Source of the DNA: Ruminococcus_G sp050944435
GTDB lineage: Bacteria; Bacillota; Clostridia; Lachnospirales; Lachnospiraceae
Reading direction: 5' to 3'
Assembly: GCA_050944435.1 (NCBI GenBank)
Contig: JBMNRB010000011.1
Coordinates: 28,591-92,590, forward strand
Length of the DNA stretch: 64,000 nucleotides
Shown here: positions 17,080 through 25,336 of the stretch, in pieces
Numbering within the stretch: the stretch's first letter is position 1
How the letters are laid out: each line of letters opens with the position of its first letter
Translations under genes and position numbers: made by a program
Notes under the pieces: model-generated
What the model saw: the letters and a program-made list of their open reading frames with translations, nothing else
What the model was told of the DNA's origin: nothing
Database searches by the model: none

Positions 17080-17727
17080 TTAAAAATGCTTAGATCTACT
17101 AATAGAATCCATCACCACATCTCCAATATATGCCACGTCTTCTGCAGCATAAGCAACCGGAAAGTTATCTGAAAAAAGGATTTGTGCCGATGGGGAAAAT
17201 TCTTCATCGCCTGCCCATAATACAAAGCAGAGCTTCAGGTTCTCAAGAAACTGAAATTCATAAGCCATGTCTCCATATTCTCTTGGGATTCCTTTTAATC
17301 CTTCCATAGCCGTTTTAAAAGCATCCAGTCGATTACCGAACATTCTGGCCAGTCTCATGATACATCTTCCATAAAATTGACGGTAGTACACTTCACCCCA
17401 GGGAAGGTCACGATAGGAAAGAAGATTTCCCGTAGCCTTCATATGATCTCCTTCTGTAAAATAGCGGAGCAGCAGTATTTTTGCATGGATATCAGTGCAC
17501 AGTACTGCCTTGCCATTTTCTTCGTCCAGGCAGTGGATTTCCAGTTCCGGATGACTGACCGTATAATTTTTCTCCATAAGCTTTATCTGAAAAAGCCTGG
17601 TATTTTCATCAAACGGGATTTCCAGATGCTGGCTGATATCTCGTGGGTCCATATTCTGATATTCTGCAAGGTAATGATGATAGGGCTGCATTTCCAGATT
17701 ATGTTTTTCATATTGTTCCTGTAACAT
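17080..17727 (-). CDS. DUF3786 domain protein (CooC operon)
   Basis: The 215-residue protein belongs to DUF3786. It shares with the second copy at 20477-21082 the block D(I/Y)EI...CTDIHAKILLLRYF and the C-terminal FVLWAGDEEFSPSAQILFSDN. The family is common in anaerobes but has no known function. A strong AGGAGG lies before ATG. It follows a CooC-like ATPase gene after 20 bases, so the two are probably co-transcribed. Two copies of this rare domain within 4 kb, each in a different operon, suggest a shared pathway. Confidence 0.8.
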   Translation of the reverse strand: MLQEQYEKHNLEMQPYHHYLAEYQNMDPRDISQHLEIPFDENTRLFQIKLMEKNYTVSHPELEIHCLDEENGKAVLCTDIHAKILLLRYFTEGDHMKATGNLLSYRDLPWGEVYYRQFYGRCIMRLARMFGNRLDAFKTAMEGLKGIPREYGDMAYEFQFLENLKLCFVLWAGDEEFSPSAQILFSDNFPVAYAAEDVAYIGDVVMDSISRSKHF

Positions 17728-17747
17728 TTATCTCCTCCTCGCTGCTC

Positions 17748-18500
17748 TTATATGAGAGAAAGCAGAAATTCTGCCAAACGTTCAACAGGTTCCGGTTGTT
17801 CTGACAGTTCTTTTCCTGTCAGACCTTCGTTCATGATTCTCGAATCGGATTCGAGGCAGGCTGCTACCTGTTCAGGTTTCCATACATTTTCATACATCAT
17901 CTCCCTGTTGTCTTCGGAGACTTTATTAAAAATGTAGTAAAACGGCTTTCCAATGCTCTCCGCCAGTTCTCCAATTTTCTTAGAAAGCTGCAGGGATTCG
18001 TAAGAAGGATCTACGATCATAAGCACCAGATCCACACCGTTATCAATTCCTCTGCCGAAATGTTCCACTCCTGCTTCCATATCAAGAAGGGCAAACTGGT
18101 CTTCTGTCAGCCGCAGATTCTGGACAAACTGCGTCATGACCGTCCCCATGGCACAGGAACAGCCCTCATTTGCCTGATGAATTTTCCCGCTGACCATCAG
18201 CTTCACTCCGTCTTTCAGACTGTAATACTTTTCCGGAATATCCTTCAAAGTCCAGGTTTCCTGAAAAAACTGGTAGGTAAACTTTGACAGCATAATATCA
18301 CTTAATACATTTTCTTTCCCGCCAAAATATCCGGTGAAATCGCCCGGAAGCTCCATTCCCAGTTGTCGGTGCAGTCCATAGTTTGATTCATCGGAATCAA
18401 TTACCAAAATTTCTTTTCCCCGTCTGGCCAGAGCCTTAGCCAGCAGGCTGGTCATCGTACTTTTTCCGCATCCGCCTTTTCCACATATCGTCACTTTCAT
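17748..18500 (-). CDS. CooC-like P-loop ATPase B
   Basis: The 250-residue protein has a deviant Walker A motif GKGGCGKST at residues 7-15 and DSDES at about 38-42, as in the SIMIBI class (MinD, NifH, CooC). A Cys pair lies at GCSCAMG, near residue 115. LLDMEAGVEHFGRG is close to CooC, which helps insert nickel into CO dehydrogenase. No CODH gene is in the window, so the client is unknown. It starts four bases after the zinc-ribbon gene. Confidence 0.84.
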   Translation of the reverse strand: MKVTICGKGGCGKSTMTSLLAKALARRGKEILVIDSDESNYGLHRQLGMELPGDFTGYFGGKENVLSDIMLSKFTYQFFQETWTLKDIPEKYYSLKDGVKLMVSGKIHQANEGCSCAMGTVMTQFVQNLRLTEDQFALLDMEAGVEHFGRGIDNGVDLVLMIVDPSYESLQLSKKIGELAESIGKPFYYIFNKVSEDNREMMYENVWKPEQVAACLESDSRIMNEGLTGKELSEQPEPVERLAEFLLSLI

Positions 18501-18504
18501 CTGC

Positions 18505-18711
18505 TTATCTCCTTTTCAGTTCATCCAGATACAATTCCAATGCCACTCCTTCCGGAATTGTAAATCCACATTGATCACATACGCTGTTGCCTATGGTCTG
18601 TCTGTCTCTCTCGAATACTTCAATTCCATCTTTCGCTCCGCATTTCGGACAGTCGATTTCCTTGAGCACTGCCATTTTCCGAACATCCTGGCAGTCTGCA
18701 AACATAATCAT
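18505..18711 (-). CDS. Small zinc-ribbon protein
   Basis: A 68-residue protein with two CxxC pairs (CPKC and CDQC) about 24 residues apart, a rubredoxin- or zinc-ribbon-like pattern. It ends GVALELYLDELKRR. The start at 18711 has a modest GGGTGG site. The open frame continues upstream to 18813 and reads protein-like (NGKFYRKRVGGK), so it may be the 3' end of a larger gene that lost its front. It lies between two CooC-like genes and could deliver metal to one. Confidence 0.55.
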   Translation of the reverse strand: MIMFADCQDVRKMAVLKEIDCPKCGAKDGIEVFERDRQTIGNSVCDQCGFTIPEGVALELYLDELKRR

Positions 18712-18745
18712 CTTACCACCCACCCGCTTTCTATAAAATTTACCG

Positions 18746-18928
18746 TTACTTTGACATGGTATCAAAAGCAGGAACTTCTTCCGGAAATCCCAGGGCAAGC
18801 CCCAGGTTTGCATCCGGATCCACGTCTACGGCAAATACCTCTTTTCCTTCCTCTGCATATAGTCTCGCCAGCACTGCAGAAACCGTTGTCTTTCCTACGC
18901 CACCTTTTCCAGTTACCGCAATCTTCAT
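18746..18928 (-). pseudogene. Truncated CooC-like ATPase (first 60 residues only)
   Basis: The frame begins MKIAVTGKGGVGKTT and continues through FAVDVDPDANLGLALGF, a clear SIMIBI ATPase start with GAGGAG upstream. It stops after residue 60 at TAA. Family members have about 250 residues. The rest, including switch regions and metal site, is missing. A deletion that joined this start to the zinc-ribbon frame is the simplest explanation. Confidence 0.72.
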
Positions 18929-18941
18929 AAGTCTGCTCCTC

Positions 18942-19712
18942 TCATATGCCCAATTTTTCTACGATTTCTTTCAGCGCTGTCCTGACCGGAGAATCCTTGG
19001 GGAGCTGCACGGTAGGACGTCCTTCACAGTCAAAGCGGTAAACATCCTCATCCTGAGGAACGACTCCCAGCAGATCCAGCTTCTGCTTCTCAATTTCTTC
19101 CAGGGTTCCTTCATCCAGTTTTCCTCCCGGCGCCCGGTTCACAATCAGACCAACCTTTTTCGGATGAAAATTCAGTTCCTTCATCAATGCCGCAATTCTT
19201 CCGGCTGCCTGTACGCCTCTCCGGGAGCAGTCGCTGACCAGAATCGCTATTTCCATATTAGGAAGAATTCCTCTGCTGATATGCTCCATACCGGCTTCAT
19301 TATCCACAACGATATAGGGATAATGGCTCTGCAGCTTCTGCACCTGCGTCTGTACAATTCCGTTGACAAAACAGTAACACCCCTGTCCCTGGGAGCGGCC
19401 CATCACCATTAAATCGTAATCATCTTCTTCCGTAATCGCATCGGCAAGCCGGCTTTCCAGATAAGCAGCCTTGGTGATGCCCGCCGGGATCTTATATCTC
19501 GGATCGACACCTGCCCGTTCGATCTCCTCCCGGAGTTCCCCCAGCGTCACTCCCGCTTCCACTCCCAGCACCTCGTTCAGATTCGCGTTCGCGTCAGCGT
19601 CCACAGCCAATACCGGTTTTTTACCGGTTTCGCAAAGGTACTGGATCAGCAAACCACATAATGTCGTTTTACCGACGCCGCCTTTTCCTGATACTGCAAT
19701 AATATGTCCCAT
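18942..19712 (-). CDS. CooC-like P-loop ATPase A
   Basis: The 256-residue protein starts MGHIIAVSGKGGVGKTTL, with AGGAGG five bases upstream of 19712. The deviant Walker A and DADANANLNE are typical. A cysteine pair GQGCYCFVNG (about residues 113-122) and VVDNEAGMEHISRG match CooC-type nickel chaperones. It heads an operon with a truncated CooC, a zinc ribbon, CooC-like B and DUF3786. The divergent TetR gene probably controls it. The metallo-enzyme client is not visible. Confidence 0.86.
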   Translation of the reverse strand: MGHIIAVSGKGGVGKTTLCGLLIQYLCETGKKPVLAVDADANANLNEVLGVEAGVTLGELREEIERAGVDPRYKIPAGITKAAYLESRLADAITEEDDYDLMVMGRSQGQGCYCFVNGIVQTQVQKLQSHYPYIVVDNEAGMEHISRGILPNMEIAILVSDCSRRGVQAAGRIAALMKELNFHPKKVGLIVNRAPGGKLDEGTLEEIEKQKLDLLGVVPQDEDVYRFDCEGRPTVQLPKDSPVRTALKEIVEKLGI

Positions 19713-19771
19713 AATAACCTCCTGTACATTTTGTATGTTCATAAACATGTGTTGATTATTTCTATGCATCC

Positions 19772-19799
19772 ATTATAATAAAACCATACGATGTTTCAA
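19772..19799 (-). promoter_or_regulatory. Promoter of the CooC-DUF3786 operon
   Basis: Minus-strand TTGAAA (19794-19799) and TATAAT (19772-19777) are spaced by 16 bases, 60 bases upstream of the CooC-like A start. One arm of the inverted repeat at 19782-19826 lies inside the spacer. Confidence 0.6.
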
Positions 19800-19826
19800 T
19801 CATCAGATTCGGGAAGCTGTATGGTT
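19782..19826. promoter_or_regulatory. Inverted repeat, candidate TetR operator (CooC side)
   Basis: AACCATAC (19782-19789) is repeated in inverse as GTATGGTT (19819-19826), 29 bases apart, in the divergent region between cooC-A and its TetR gene. The left arm falls in the spacer of the operon promoter. A TATAAT at 19841-19846 would serve the TetR gene. The wide spacing suggests two sites or a looping pair. Confidence 0.4.
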
Positions 19827-19868
19827 CCTGAACACATTTGTATAATTGTATAGAAAGAGGTGTCTGTT

Positions 19869-20465
19869 TTGAGTTTCAAAAGAAAAAATCAGTCCACGGA
19901 CCGGCGTACCAGGTACACACAGAACAGTATCTGCGATTCGCTGCTGTCCCTGATGCAGCGCAAACCATTCACTAAAATTACGGTCACAGAAATCTGCAGA
20001 CAGTCAGAAATCAACCGGGGAACCTTTTATCTTCACTATTATGATCTGGACGATGTACTGGATGACGTCATTGAAAAAACAATTCAGGACACAACGCAGG
20101 TCTTCGACCATGTGATGTGCCCGGAAAAAGACAGATGTACCTACCCTTTCTGCCGGAAGGTACAGGAAAGCCAGGAATTCCGTATCCTGTTTTCTGATGA
20201 AACTGCTTCTGTTCGGCTTCTGGACAAGCTCTGTGAGCTTTCCAAGGAAAACTTTATTACAAAGCTCATGCAGAACAGTATTCTCTCTTATGAACAGGCT
20301 GAAGCTATCCTCTACTTCCAGATGACCGGATGTCTGGCGATCAATAAACGTATGATCAAAAATAACTGCCGGGACTGGCAAAACATTCAGCATACCATCG
20401 ATCAGTTCATTAAAGCAGGGATTGAAAATTTCCTGATCCGCGACCAGCGCGAAGAACTCATGTGA
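19869..20465 (+). CDS. TetR/AcrR-family regulator (CooC side)
   Basis: The 198-residue protein has the TetR N-terminal helix-turn-helix: ITVTEICRQSEINRGTFYLHY (shown in part; core EINRGTFYLHYYDLDDVL). The C-terminal ligand domain has Cys residues but no known family match. The start is taken as TTG at 19869, eight bases after AGAGG; GTG at 19860 is too close. It is divergent from the CooC operon. Its closest relative in the window is the TetR gene at 23072. Confidence 0.85.
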   Translation: MSFKRKNQSTDRRTRYTQNSICDSLLSLMQRKPFTKITVTEICRQSEINRGTFYLHYYDLDDVLDDVIEKTIQDTTQVFDHVMCPEKDRCTYPFCRKVQESQEFRILFSDETASVRLLDKLCELSKENFITKLMQNSILSYEQAEAILYFQMTGCLAINKRMIKNNCRDWQNIQHTIDQFIKAGIENFLIRDQREELM

Positions 20466-20476
20466 GGCTTATTGCT

Positions 20477-21082
20477 TCAGAACACTCCGGCAAGGGCTTC
20501 CATGACCACCTGCCCTGCCGTCACAGCGTCTTCTATAGTCAGATAGTGATCTGCGCTTTTATCTACCAAAAGCTTTCCGGAGGCCGGAAATTCTTCATCC
20601 GCAAACCACAGCTTTAACAGCATGGGGTAATAAGGCAGGAAATCAAACTGGACGGTAAAATCCGCATTACTGTCCAGAATCCTGCCTCCCATCGTCTGGC
20701 ATTTCTTTAAAAGTTCTTCCCCGGACATCTGACCAAACCGCTGGCGGATCACACGCTCACATCGGAAATCAAAATCCCCTCCCCGGATCAGGCCGTCCCG
20801 AATCTCCCGCATGGACATCCATTCGCCTGCCAAAGGCGCACCGTCCGCCAGCTTCATATAATGCAGGATAATTAGCTGCTGCCATTCATTGACATACGGC
20901 GTTATCTCATAATCCGGATAATGAATATGGACTTCTGAACCCAGACTGGACAGATGAAAGGCACTGTTTTCTTCCTCATAAGGGATTCCCGTTTTCTCTG
21001 TGATTTCCAGAGGTTCCCTGCCTGCAAGCCATTCCTTTGCCGTTTTCATCATTTCCACAAATGCGCGGTTTTCTTTGATCAT
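20477..21082 (-). CDS. DUF3786 domain protein (sirtuin operon)
   Basis: The 201-residue protein is a second DUF3786 member. It shares EVHIHYPDYEI, the LIILHYMKLADG block and the C-terminal LKLWFADEEFPASGKLL with the copy at 17080-17727. Its ATG overlaps the TGA of the sirtuin gene by four bases, with GGAGGAG inside that gene, so translation is coupled. Function is unknown. Coupling to sirtuins makes it a candidate substrate or partner of ADP-ribosylation, which is inference. Confidence 0.8.
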   Translation of the reverse strand: MIKENRAFVEMMKTAKEWLAGREPLEITEKTGIPYEEENSAFHLSSLGSEVHIHYPDYEITPYVNEWQQLIILHYMKLADGAPLAGEWMSMREIRDGLIRGGDFDFRCERVIRQRFGQMSGEELLKKCQTMGGRILDSNADFTVQFDFLPYYPMLLKLWFADEEFPASGKLLVDKSADHYLTIEDAVTAGQVVMEALAGVF

Positions 21083-22056
21083 TCTCCTCCTTCTCCTTTC
21101 ATCTCTGTGCGGACATCTTCCAATACCCGTCCGATATCTTCACATAACACAAAACCTCTGTCTTCTATCTGCTCCGGCAGAAACGCATACTGCGCGTTTA
21201 CAGCGATATAAAAGGCTCCCGGAAGGTTCAGCGTCAGGTTCCAGAATGGCTCCTGTATAAACATCGGCGTCATTCTTCCCACGCCAAGCTCCAGAAAAAG
21301 GACATTCTTCCCTTGATTTTTCAGAATATATTTTGAGATCTTCTGATACTGTTCCTCATATTTTCTTCCCTGCAGGAAATTCCCGTACCCTCGCACCCAT
21401 GGAAACGCTTCTGCCCCGCAGACAGGGCATCGGGGGATCAGTCCCTCCGGGATACTGGTACCGTCTCCCATGGCCTCGATCATCTTCTTTACTGGCTTTA
21501 CGGCATCCCATGTCTGATCACAGCACTGTTTTGAACACTGAAAGAAACGGTGGTCCCCCTGGATCTCCGCCACCTTCTCATCGGGATAAAGTTTTACAAA
21601 CTGCGTATCCTGGTTGGTGGTGAGAATAAAAAAATCCTTTCCCTGCAAAATAGCGTCAAGGTCCCGATAAGGCTTACGGATGGGCGCCGTCTGGGTGGTA
21701 TGCAGGAATGTGGCCAGATAAGCCCAAAACTCCCCTCTGGTCTTATACGGATATCCCATGCCGTTAAAAGCTCCCTTAAAACCGTATTTTTCCGCGAATT
21801 TTCCGAAATAGCGGCGAAAGGACGGCGTATCCTCATAATAAAAGTCCCCGCCTCCCGCAGAGGACAGGCCGGAAGCCCCTCCGACGATAATACTGTCTGC
21901 TTCTTTTATTTTATCCGCAAATTCCTCAATCTGCCTTTCATAGGGCAATGGCTTCCGGCTGCTTAATTTGACCGGTGTCTTTCCGGCAGCGTACAGCCCG
22001 TAATATCTTGAATAATTCATCTGTGTCTGCATGACCAGGTTTTCGTACATACTCAT
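21079..22056 (-). CDS. Class M-like sirtuin A (probable NAD-dependent ADP-ribosyltransferase)
   Basis: The 325-residue protein has a sirtuin layout: NAD motif GGASGLSSAGGGDF (residues 59-72), TTNQDTQF (146-153), and zinc cysteines C174, C178, C210 and C213. In deacetylases the residue before GD/GS in the next motif is a catalytic His; here it is Gln166 (IQGD). The same His-to-Gln change marks class M sirtuins, which ADP-ribosylate proteins. The start at 22056 has GGAGG eight bases upstream. No macrodomain or lipoate-ligase gene, the known SirTM partners, is nearby. Confidence 0.75.
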   Translation of the reverse strand: MSMYENLVMQTQMNYSRYYGLYAAGKTPVKLSSRKPLPYERQIEEFADKIKEADSIIVGGASGLSSAGGGDFYYEDTPSFRRYFGKFAEKYGFKGAFNGMGYPYKTRGEFWAYLATFLHTTQTAPIRKPYRDLDAILQGKDFFILTTNQDTQFVKLYPDEKVAEIQGDHRFFQCSKQCCDQTWDAVKPVKKMIEAMGDGTSIPEGLIPRCPVCGAEAFPWVRGYGNFLQGRKYEEQYQKISKYILKNQGKNVLFLELGVGRMTPMFIQEPFWNLTLNLPGAFYIAVNAQYAFLPEQIEDRGFVLCEDIGRVLEDVRTEMKGEGGE

Positions 22057-22070
22057 ATCTGTTCCCTCCG

Positions 22071-22916
22071 TCATCTGCTTCTTTCTTCAGCAGCCTGTTT
22101 CAGCCGTTTCAATACCTCTGTCAGATCACCGTCAAGGCCGTAAGATTTTTCGGCAATCGGATCCGGAATATAGATCTCTCCTTTGTTTACTGTAATATAA
22201 ACAGCCTGCGGTTCTTCTTCTGCCAGACGCATCAGGGGCGCTTTAATCAGCTGATTTCTCCATCCGATCCCAAGCTCCAGGATAACAAGGCGTTTCCCAT
22301 GATATTCCTGAATAAAACGCTCAAACCGTTTCTGTATTTCCAGATCCCATGGGGTCATATGTCTCTGCGGAGAATGAAGGTTCATCGGTCCTCCGCATTT
22401 CGGGCATTTCGGAACAAATTCCGGTGAAATTCTCATCTCCTTTTCCGATGCTGCCATGTCAGGAATCAAAGGAAACAGCGGGTACAGCGTACTGTGGCAT
22501 CCATTTTCACACCGTATTTCTTTCCAGCTCCCTTCGATTTCCCAGATGGAATCCGGTGCAAACCCGGCAAGCTCAAAGTGGTTTTCCCCATTTGAAGTCA
22601 CAAAAAAATACGGCTTGTCTCCGATGATTGTTTTCAACGCTTCCGTATTAGGGCTTCCCGTATAACCAATGCTGTAATGACGGATCAGCCTGCTGAAAAA
22701 CGCCCATTTTATTTCTTCCGAAGGCCATTTGGCAAAAAGCCCCATCAGTATGCTGTGGATACCATAGGCTCTCTTAAAGTCGCCAAAGACCTCCTCAAAA
22801 GCTTCATTATCCGCAAAGATATGAAGTCCTTCTGAGATGGAAAACCCATTGCTGGCGCCGATCAGGACAGCGTCCGCCTTTCTGATTTTCTCTGCAATTT
22901 CTCTATATTCTTCCAT
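22071..22916 (-). CDS. Class M-like sirtuin B (diverged)
   Basis: The 281-residue paralogue keeps the fold: NAD motif IGASNGFSISEG (19-30), and zinc cysteines C136, C140, C171 and C174. The active-site Asn109 is followed by Gly-Glu (NGE) instead of x-Asp, and the catalytic His position is Glu128 (IEGS). It may be catalytically altered or a regulatory partner of sirtuin A, which follows after 14 bases. The start at 22916 has AGGAGGA upstream; a longer frame to 22952 lacks a site. Confidence 0.72.
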   Translation of the reverse strand: MEEYREIAEKIRKADAVLIGASNGFSISEGLHIFADNEAFEEVFGDFKRAYGIHSILMGLFAKWPSEEIKWAFFSRLIRHYSIGYTGSPNTEALKTIIGDKPYFFVTSNGENHFELAGFAPDSIWEIEGSWKEIRCENGCHSTLYPLFPLIPDMAASEKEMRISPEFVPKCPKCGGPMNLHSPQRHMTPWDLEIQKRFERFIQEYHGKRLVILELGIGWRNQLIKAPLMRLAEEEPQAVYITVNKGEIYIPDPIAEKSYGLDGDLTEVLKRLKQAAEERSR

Positions 22917-22954
22917 ACGGCAGTCTCCTCCTAAGCAAACATTTCTTGACATCT

Positions 22955-23001
22955 TGTATAGGAAAAATTATACTGTAAACAATTCTAAAAGTCCTATCCA
23001 A
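22955..23001. promoter_or_regulatory. Inverted repeat, candidate TetR operator (sirtuin side)
   Basis: TTGTATAGGA (22955-22964) and TCCTATCCAA (22992-23001) form an inverted repeat with one mismatch and 27 bases between arms. It brackets a minus-strand TATAAT at 22967-22972, the likely -10 of the sirtuin operon. No good -35 is seen, so activator dependence is possible. The spacing resembles the repeat on the CooC side. Confidence 0.4.
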
Positions 23002-23071
23002 CATTGCGCAAAGAAGAACAGTTCTTTACACATTGCCGGACTTTGTATCGTATTTCAGGGAGGAAGTTCAT

Positions 23072-23665
23072 TTGACAAAAAGGAAAACTGACCGGAGAAC
23101 CCTTATGACCAAGGGAATGATTAAAGATGCACTTTTAGATCTGCTCCAGAATACGCCTTATGAAAAAATAACGGTTGCATCTCTGTGCAGGCAGGCTGAA
23201 ATCACCAGGGCAACCTTTTATCTGCATTATGACAATATTAATGATGTCTTAGACGAATTGCTGGACGACGCGCTCCGGCTTACGGAGCTTGATCTGCACC
23301 CGATTCCTTCTGCCATCTCTGGGCAGAACATAGAAAATGAAAAGGGCCTTGAAGAAACAGGCTCCGATCCCGACGCCCTGCTCCCGGCCTGCCAGCGCGC
23401 CGCAAGCAGCCCTAAATACCGGGTCCTTTTTCTGGATGAAAGTCTGTCCCGCCACATCCTAAAGAAGCTGTACCAGACGCAGAAGCCATATCGTATTCCG
23501 GAAATCATGGAAGATTATCATGTCTCTGAATGGGAGGCAGAAAAGATTTTCCTGTTCATGCTCCACGGGAATTTTGCTGTAAATAAGTCTCTGGGCTGGA
23601 ACAAGAACGCGGACTGGTATCACATACAGGGAATTCTTAAAAAACTGCTGAAACTCGGACCCTAA
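23072..23665 (+). CDS. TetR/AcrR-family regulator (sirtuin side)
   Basis: The 197-residue protein starts at TTG 23072, eight bases after GGAGG, and begins TKRKTDRRTLMTKG. The helix-turn-helix core is AEITRATFYLHYDNINDVLDEL. It resembles the other TetR gene at 19869 in the DNA-binding part and in the C-terminal helix (LFMLHGNFAVNKSLGWNKNADW versus the related end of that protein, shared core AVNK/AINK). Divergent from the sirtuin operon and probably its regulator. Confidence 0.85.
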   Translation: MTKRKTDRRTLMTKGMIKDALLDLLQNTPYEKITVASLCRQAEITRATFYLHYDNINDVLDELLDDALRLTELDLHPIPSAISGQNIENEKGLEETGSDPDALLPACQRAASSPKYRVLFLDESLSRHILKKLYQTQKPYRIPEIMEDYHVSEWEAEKIFLFMLHGNFAVNKSLGWNKNADWYHIQGILKKLLKLGP

Positions 23666-24144
23666 CTTCGATCCCGTCCGTCTCCAACCATCTTCTATTT
23701 TCCGTCAAAAACTATTCAATCATTTCTATTTGATTACTCAAATGAACAATGCAGAAGGAGAAACGGTTATGGAAACAAAAATCGTATATGCGTACTTGCG
23801 TATCGTTTTGGGATCAGTACCTGTTTTTTTAAAAATTTCGCTGATCCGATATCCACAATTGCTCATTTCTCGCTCCCTGGAAGATAAAACAGCCGCAAAC
23901 CGATTCTTCTATATATGTGGGATTTCGCTGCCTTTACCCATCCGGATCATGGCGTACCCGCTAACGTGGCTTACGCTCATCACGATAGCAACAGGAACGT
24001 ACTTAATGAATGGGTATAAACTTTTCAAGGTTTCTGCCCGCTCTTCCCCTACAAAAAATAGGCTTCGCCTATTCAACTCCCCTTCCCCTCAATCATGAGG
24101 GGTTAGGAGTTTTCTTATGTTACGTTTTCTTGCATAATAGTCTT
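23666..24144. other. Gene-free stretch before the IS91-like transposase
   Basis: No supported gene is seen. An open frame at 23730-24098 has no family resemblance and odd composition. The right part holds two hairpins: AATAGGC-TTC-GCCTATT (24057-24073) and CCCCTCA-ATCA-TGAGGGG (24085-24102). They may belong to the left end of the IS91-like element. The left part up to about 24050 holds nothing recognisable. Confidence 0.5.
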
Positions 24145-25296
24145 ATGAATATCTTACAAAAAATCTTTACAGACCATTATGAAGAAATTATATATACTCT
24201 CCATCCCAGAAAAACTGAGGTGGAAAATATCGATAAGATGCTAGGCTGCGGTGATCCCTCATTTGGCGGCGCTATGTATTCCTGCCCGCACTGCGGTAAT
24301 TTCAAGTTCGTTCCTTTTCGTTGTCACAGCCGTTTTTGTCCTACCTGCGGAAATGAATATGCTATGGAACGCACCACCAGTATGTCTTTTAAACTCGTCA
24401 ATGTCCAGCACCGCCATTGCGTTTTTACCATTGATGAAAATCTCCGCGACTTTTTTCTTCAGGATAGATCCCTCTTGGACTGTCTCTTTCATTCCGTCTC
24501 CAGTGTAATATCACGGATGTTTTTCAATCTGAACCATGCCAAAAATTTTACTCCCGGCTATATCATGGTCCTTCATACTTTTGGCCGCGATCTCAAATGG
24601 AATCCCCACATTCACTGCCTCCTTTCCGAAGGCGGCTACAGTGACGATGGATTCTGGCGTCATGTAAAGCACTTTAACTACAACTATCTCCGTAACGCTT
24701 TCCGTACTGTTCTTCTCAATGAACTGGAAAACAGGATTGGACCTTCTTTCAAAAAAGTAAAAGCGAAATGTTACACCCAGCATAAACAGGGGTTCTATGT
24801 CTATGCCAAACCGAATCTCTGCGATCCCAAAGTAGTGACTAAATACATCGGTCGCTATCTTGGCAGACCCGTCATCGCCACATCCAGGATTGACCGGTAT
24901 GATGGGGATACCGTTACTTTCCACTATAACCGCCACGAAGACGACCAGTATGTGGAGGAGACTTTGCCTGTCATGGATTTCATCAAACGGCTCATCCGTC
25001 ACATCCCGGAAAAACATTTTAAAATGATCTGTTATGGAGGTCTGTATGCAAGACACCGTAAGATTGATTCAAAGCTGCATCGTGTCATTTCAAAAGAAAA
25101 GCACAAAATATACCGCAGTTTCAACCAATGGAGGACCGCTATTTTCCTCTCCTTCGGCTATGACCCTCTGTATTGTCCTGAATGTAATCACAAAATGGAG
25201 TTCCTGGAACTCTATTACAACCACAAGCGCATACCTCGCGAAGAAATGTACGAGAAAGCAATGTCCAAATCTCGTGGAAAGCGTTCCTCCGCATAA
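24145..25296 (+). CDS. IS91-family transposase (HUH, Y2)
   Basis: The 383-residue protein has an N-terminal zinc-binding domain with two CxxC pairs (CPHCG and CPTCG). The metal-binding HUH motif is WNPHIHCLL. The two catalytic tyrosines are spaced as YxxxY in KYIGRYLGR. A second CxxC (CPEC) lies near the C terminus. The set is complete, so the enzyme looks active. The start at 24145 (MNILQKIF) is chosen by homology to the usual N terminus; the upstream frame is not protein-like. Confidence 0.9.
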   Translation: MNILQKIFTDHYEEIIYTLHPRKTEVENIDKMLGCGDPSFGGAMYSCPHCGNFKFVPFRCHSRFCPTCGNEYAMERTTSMSFKLVNVQHRHCVFTIDENLRDFFLQDRSLLDCLFHSVSSVISRMFFNLNHAKNFTPGYIMVLHTFGRDLKWNPHIHCLLSEGGYSDDGFWRHVKHFNYNYLRNAFRTVLLNELENRIGPSFKKVKAKCYTQHKQGFYVYAKPNLCDPKVVTKYIGRYLGRPVIATSRIDRYDGDTVTFHYNRHEDDQYVEETLPVMDFIKRLIRHIPEKHFKMICYGGLYARHRKIDSKLHRVISKEKHKIYRSFNQWRTAIFLSFGYDPLYCPECNHKMEFLELYYNHKRIPREEMYEKAMSKSRGKRSSA

Positions 25297-25336
25297 AACT
25301 GTTGTGATATAATCCTTTCAAACGAGGATGTTTATC

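Noticed and set aside
23730..24098. A 122-codon frame before the IS91-like transposase
   Set aside because: GGAG precedes an internal ATG but the product has no recognisable domain and runs through the hairpins; treated as non-coding.
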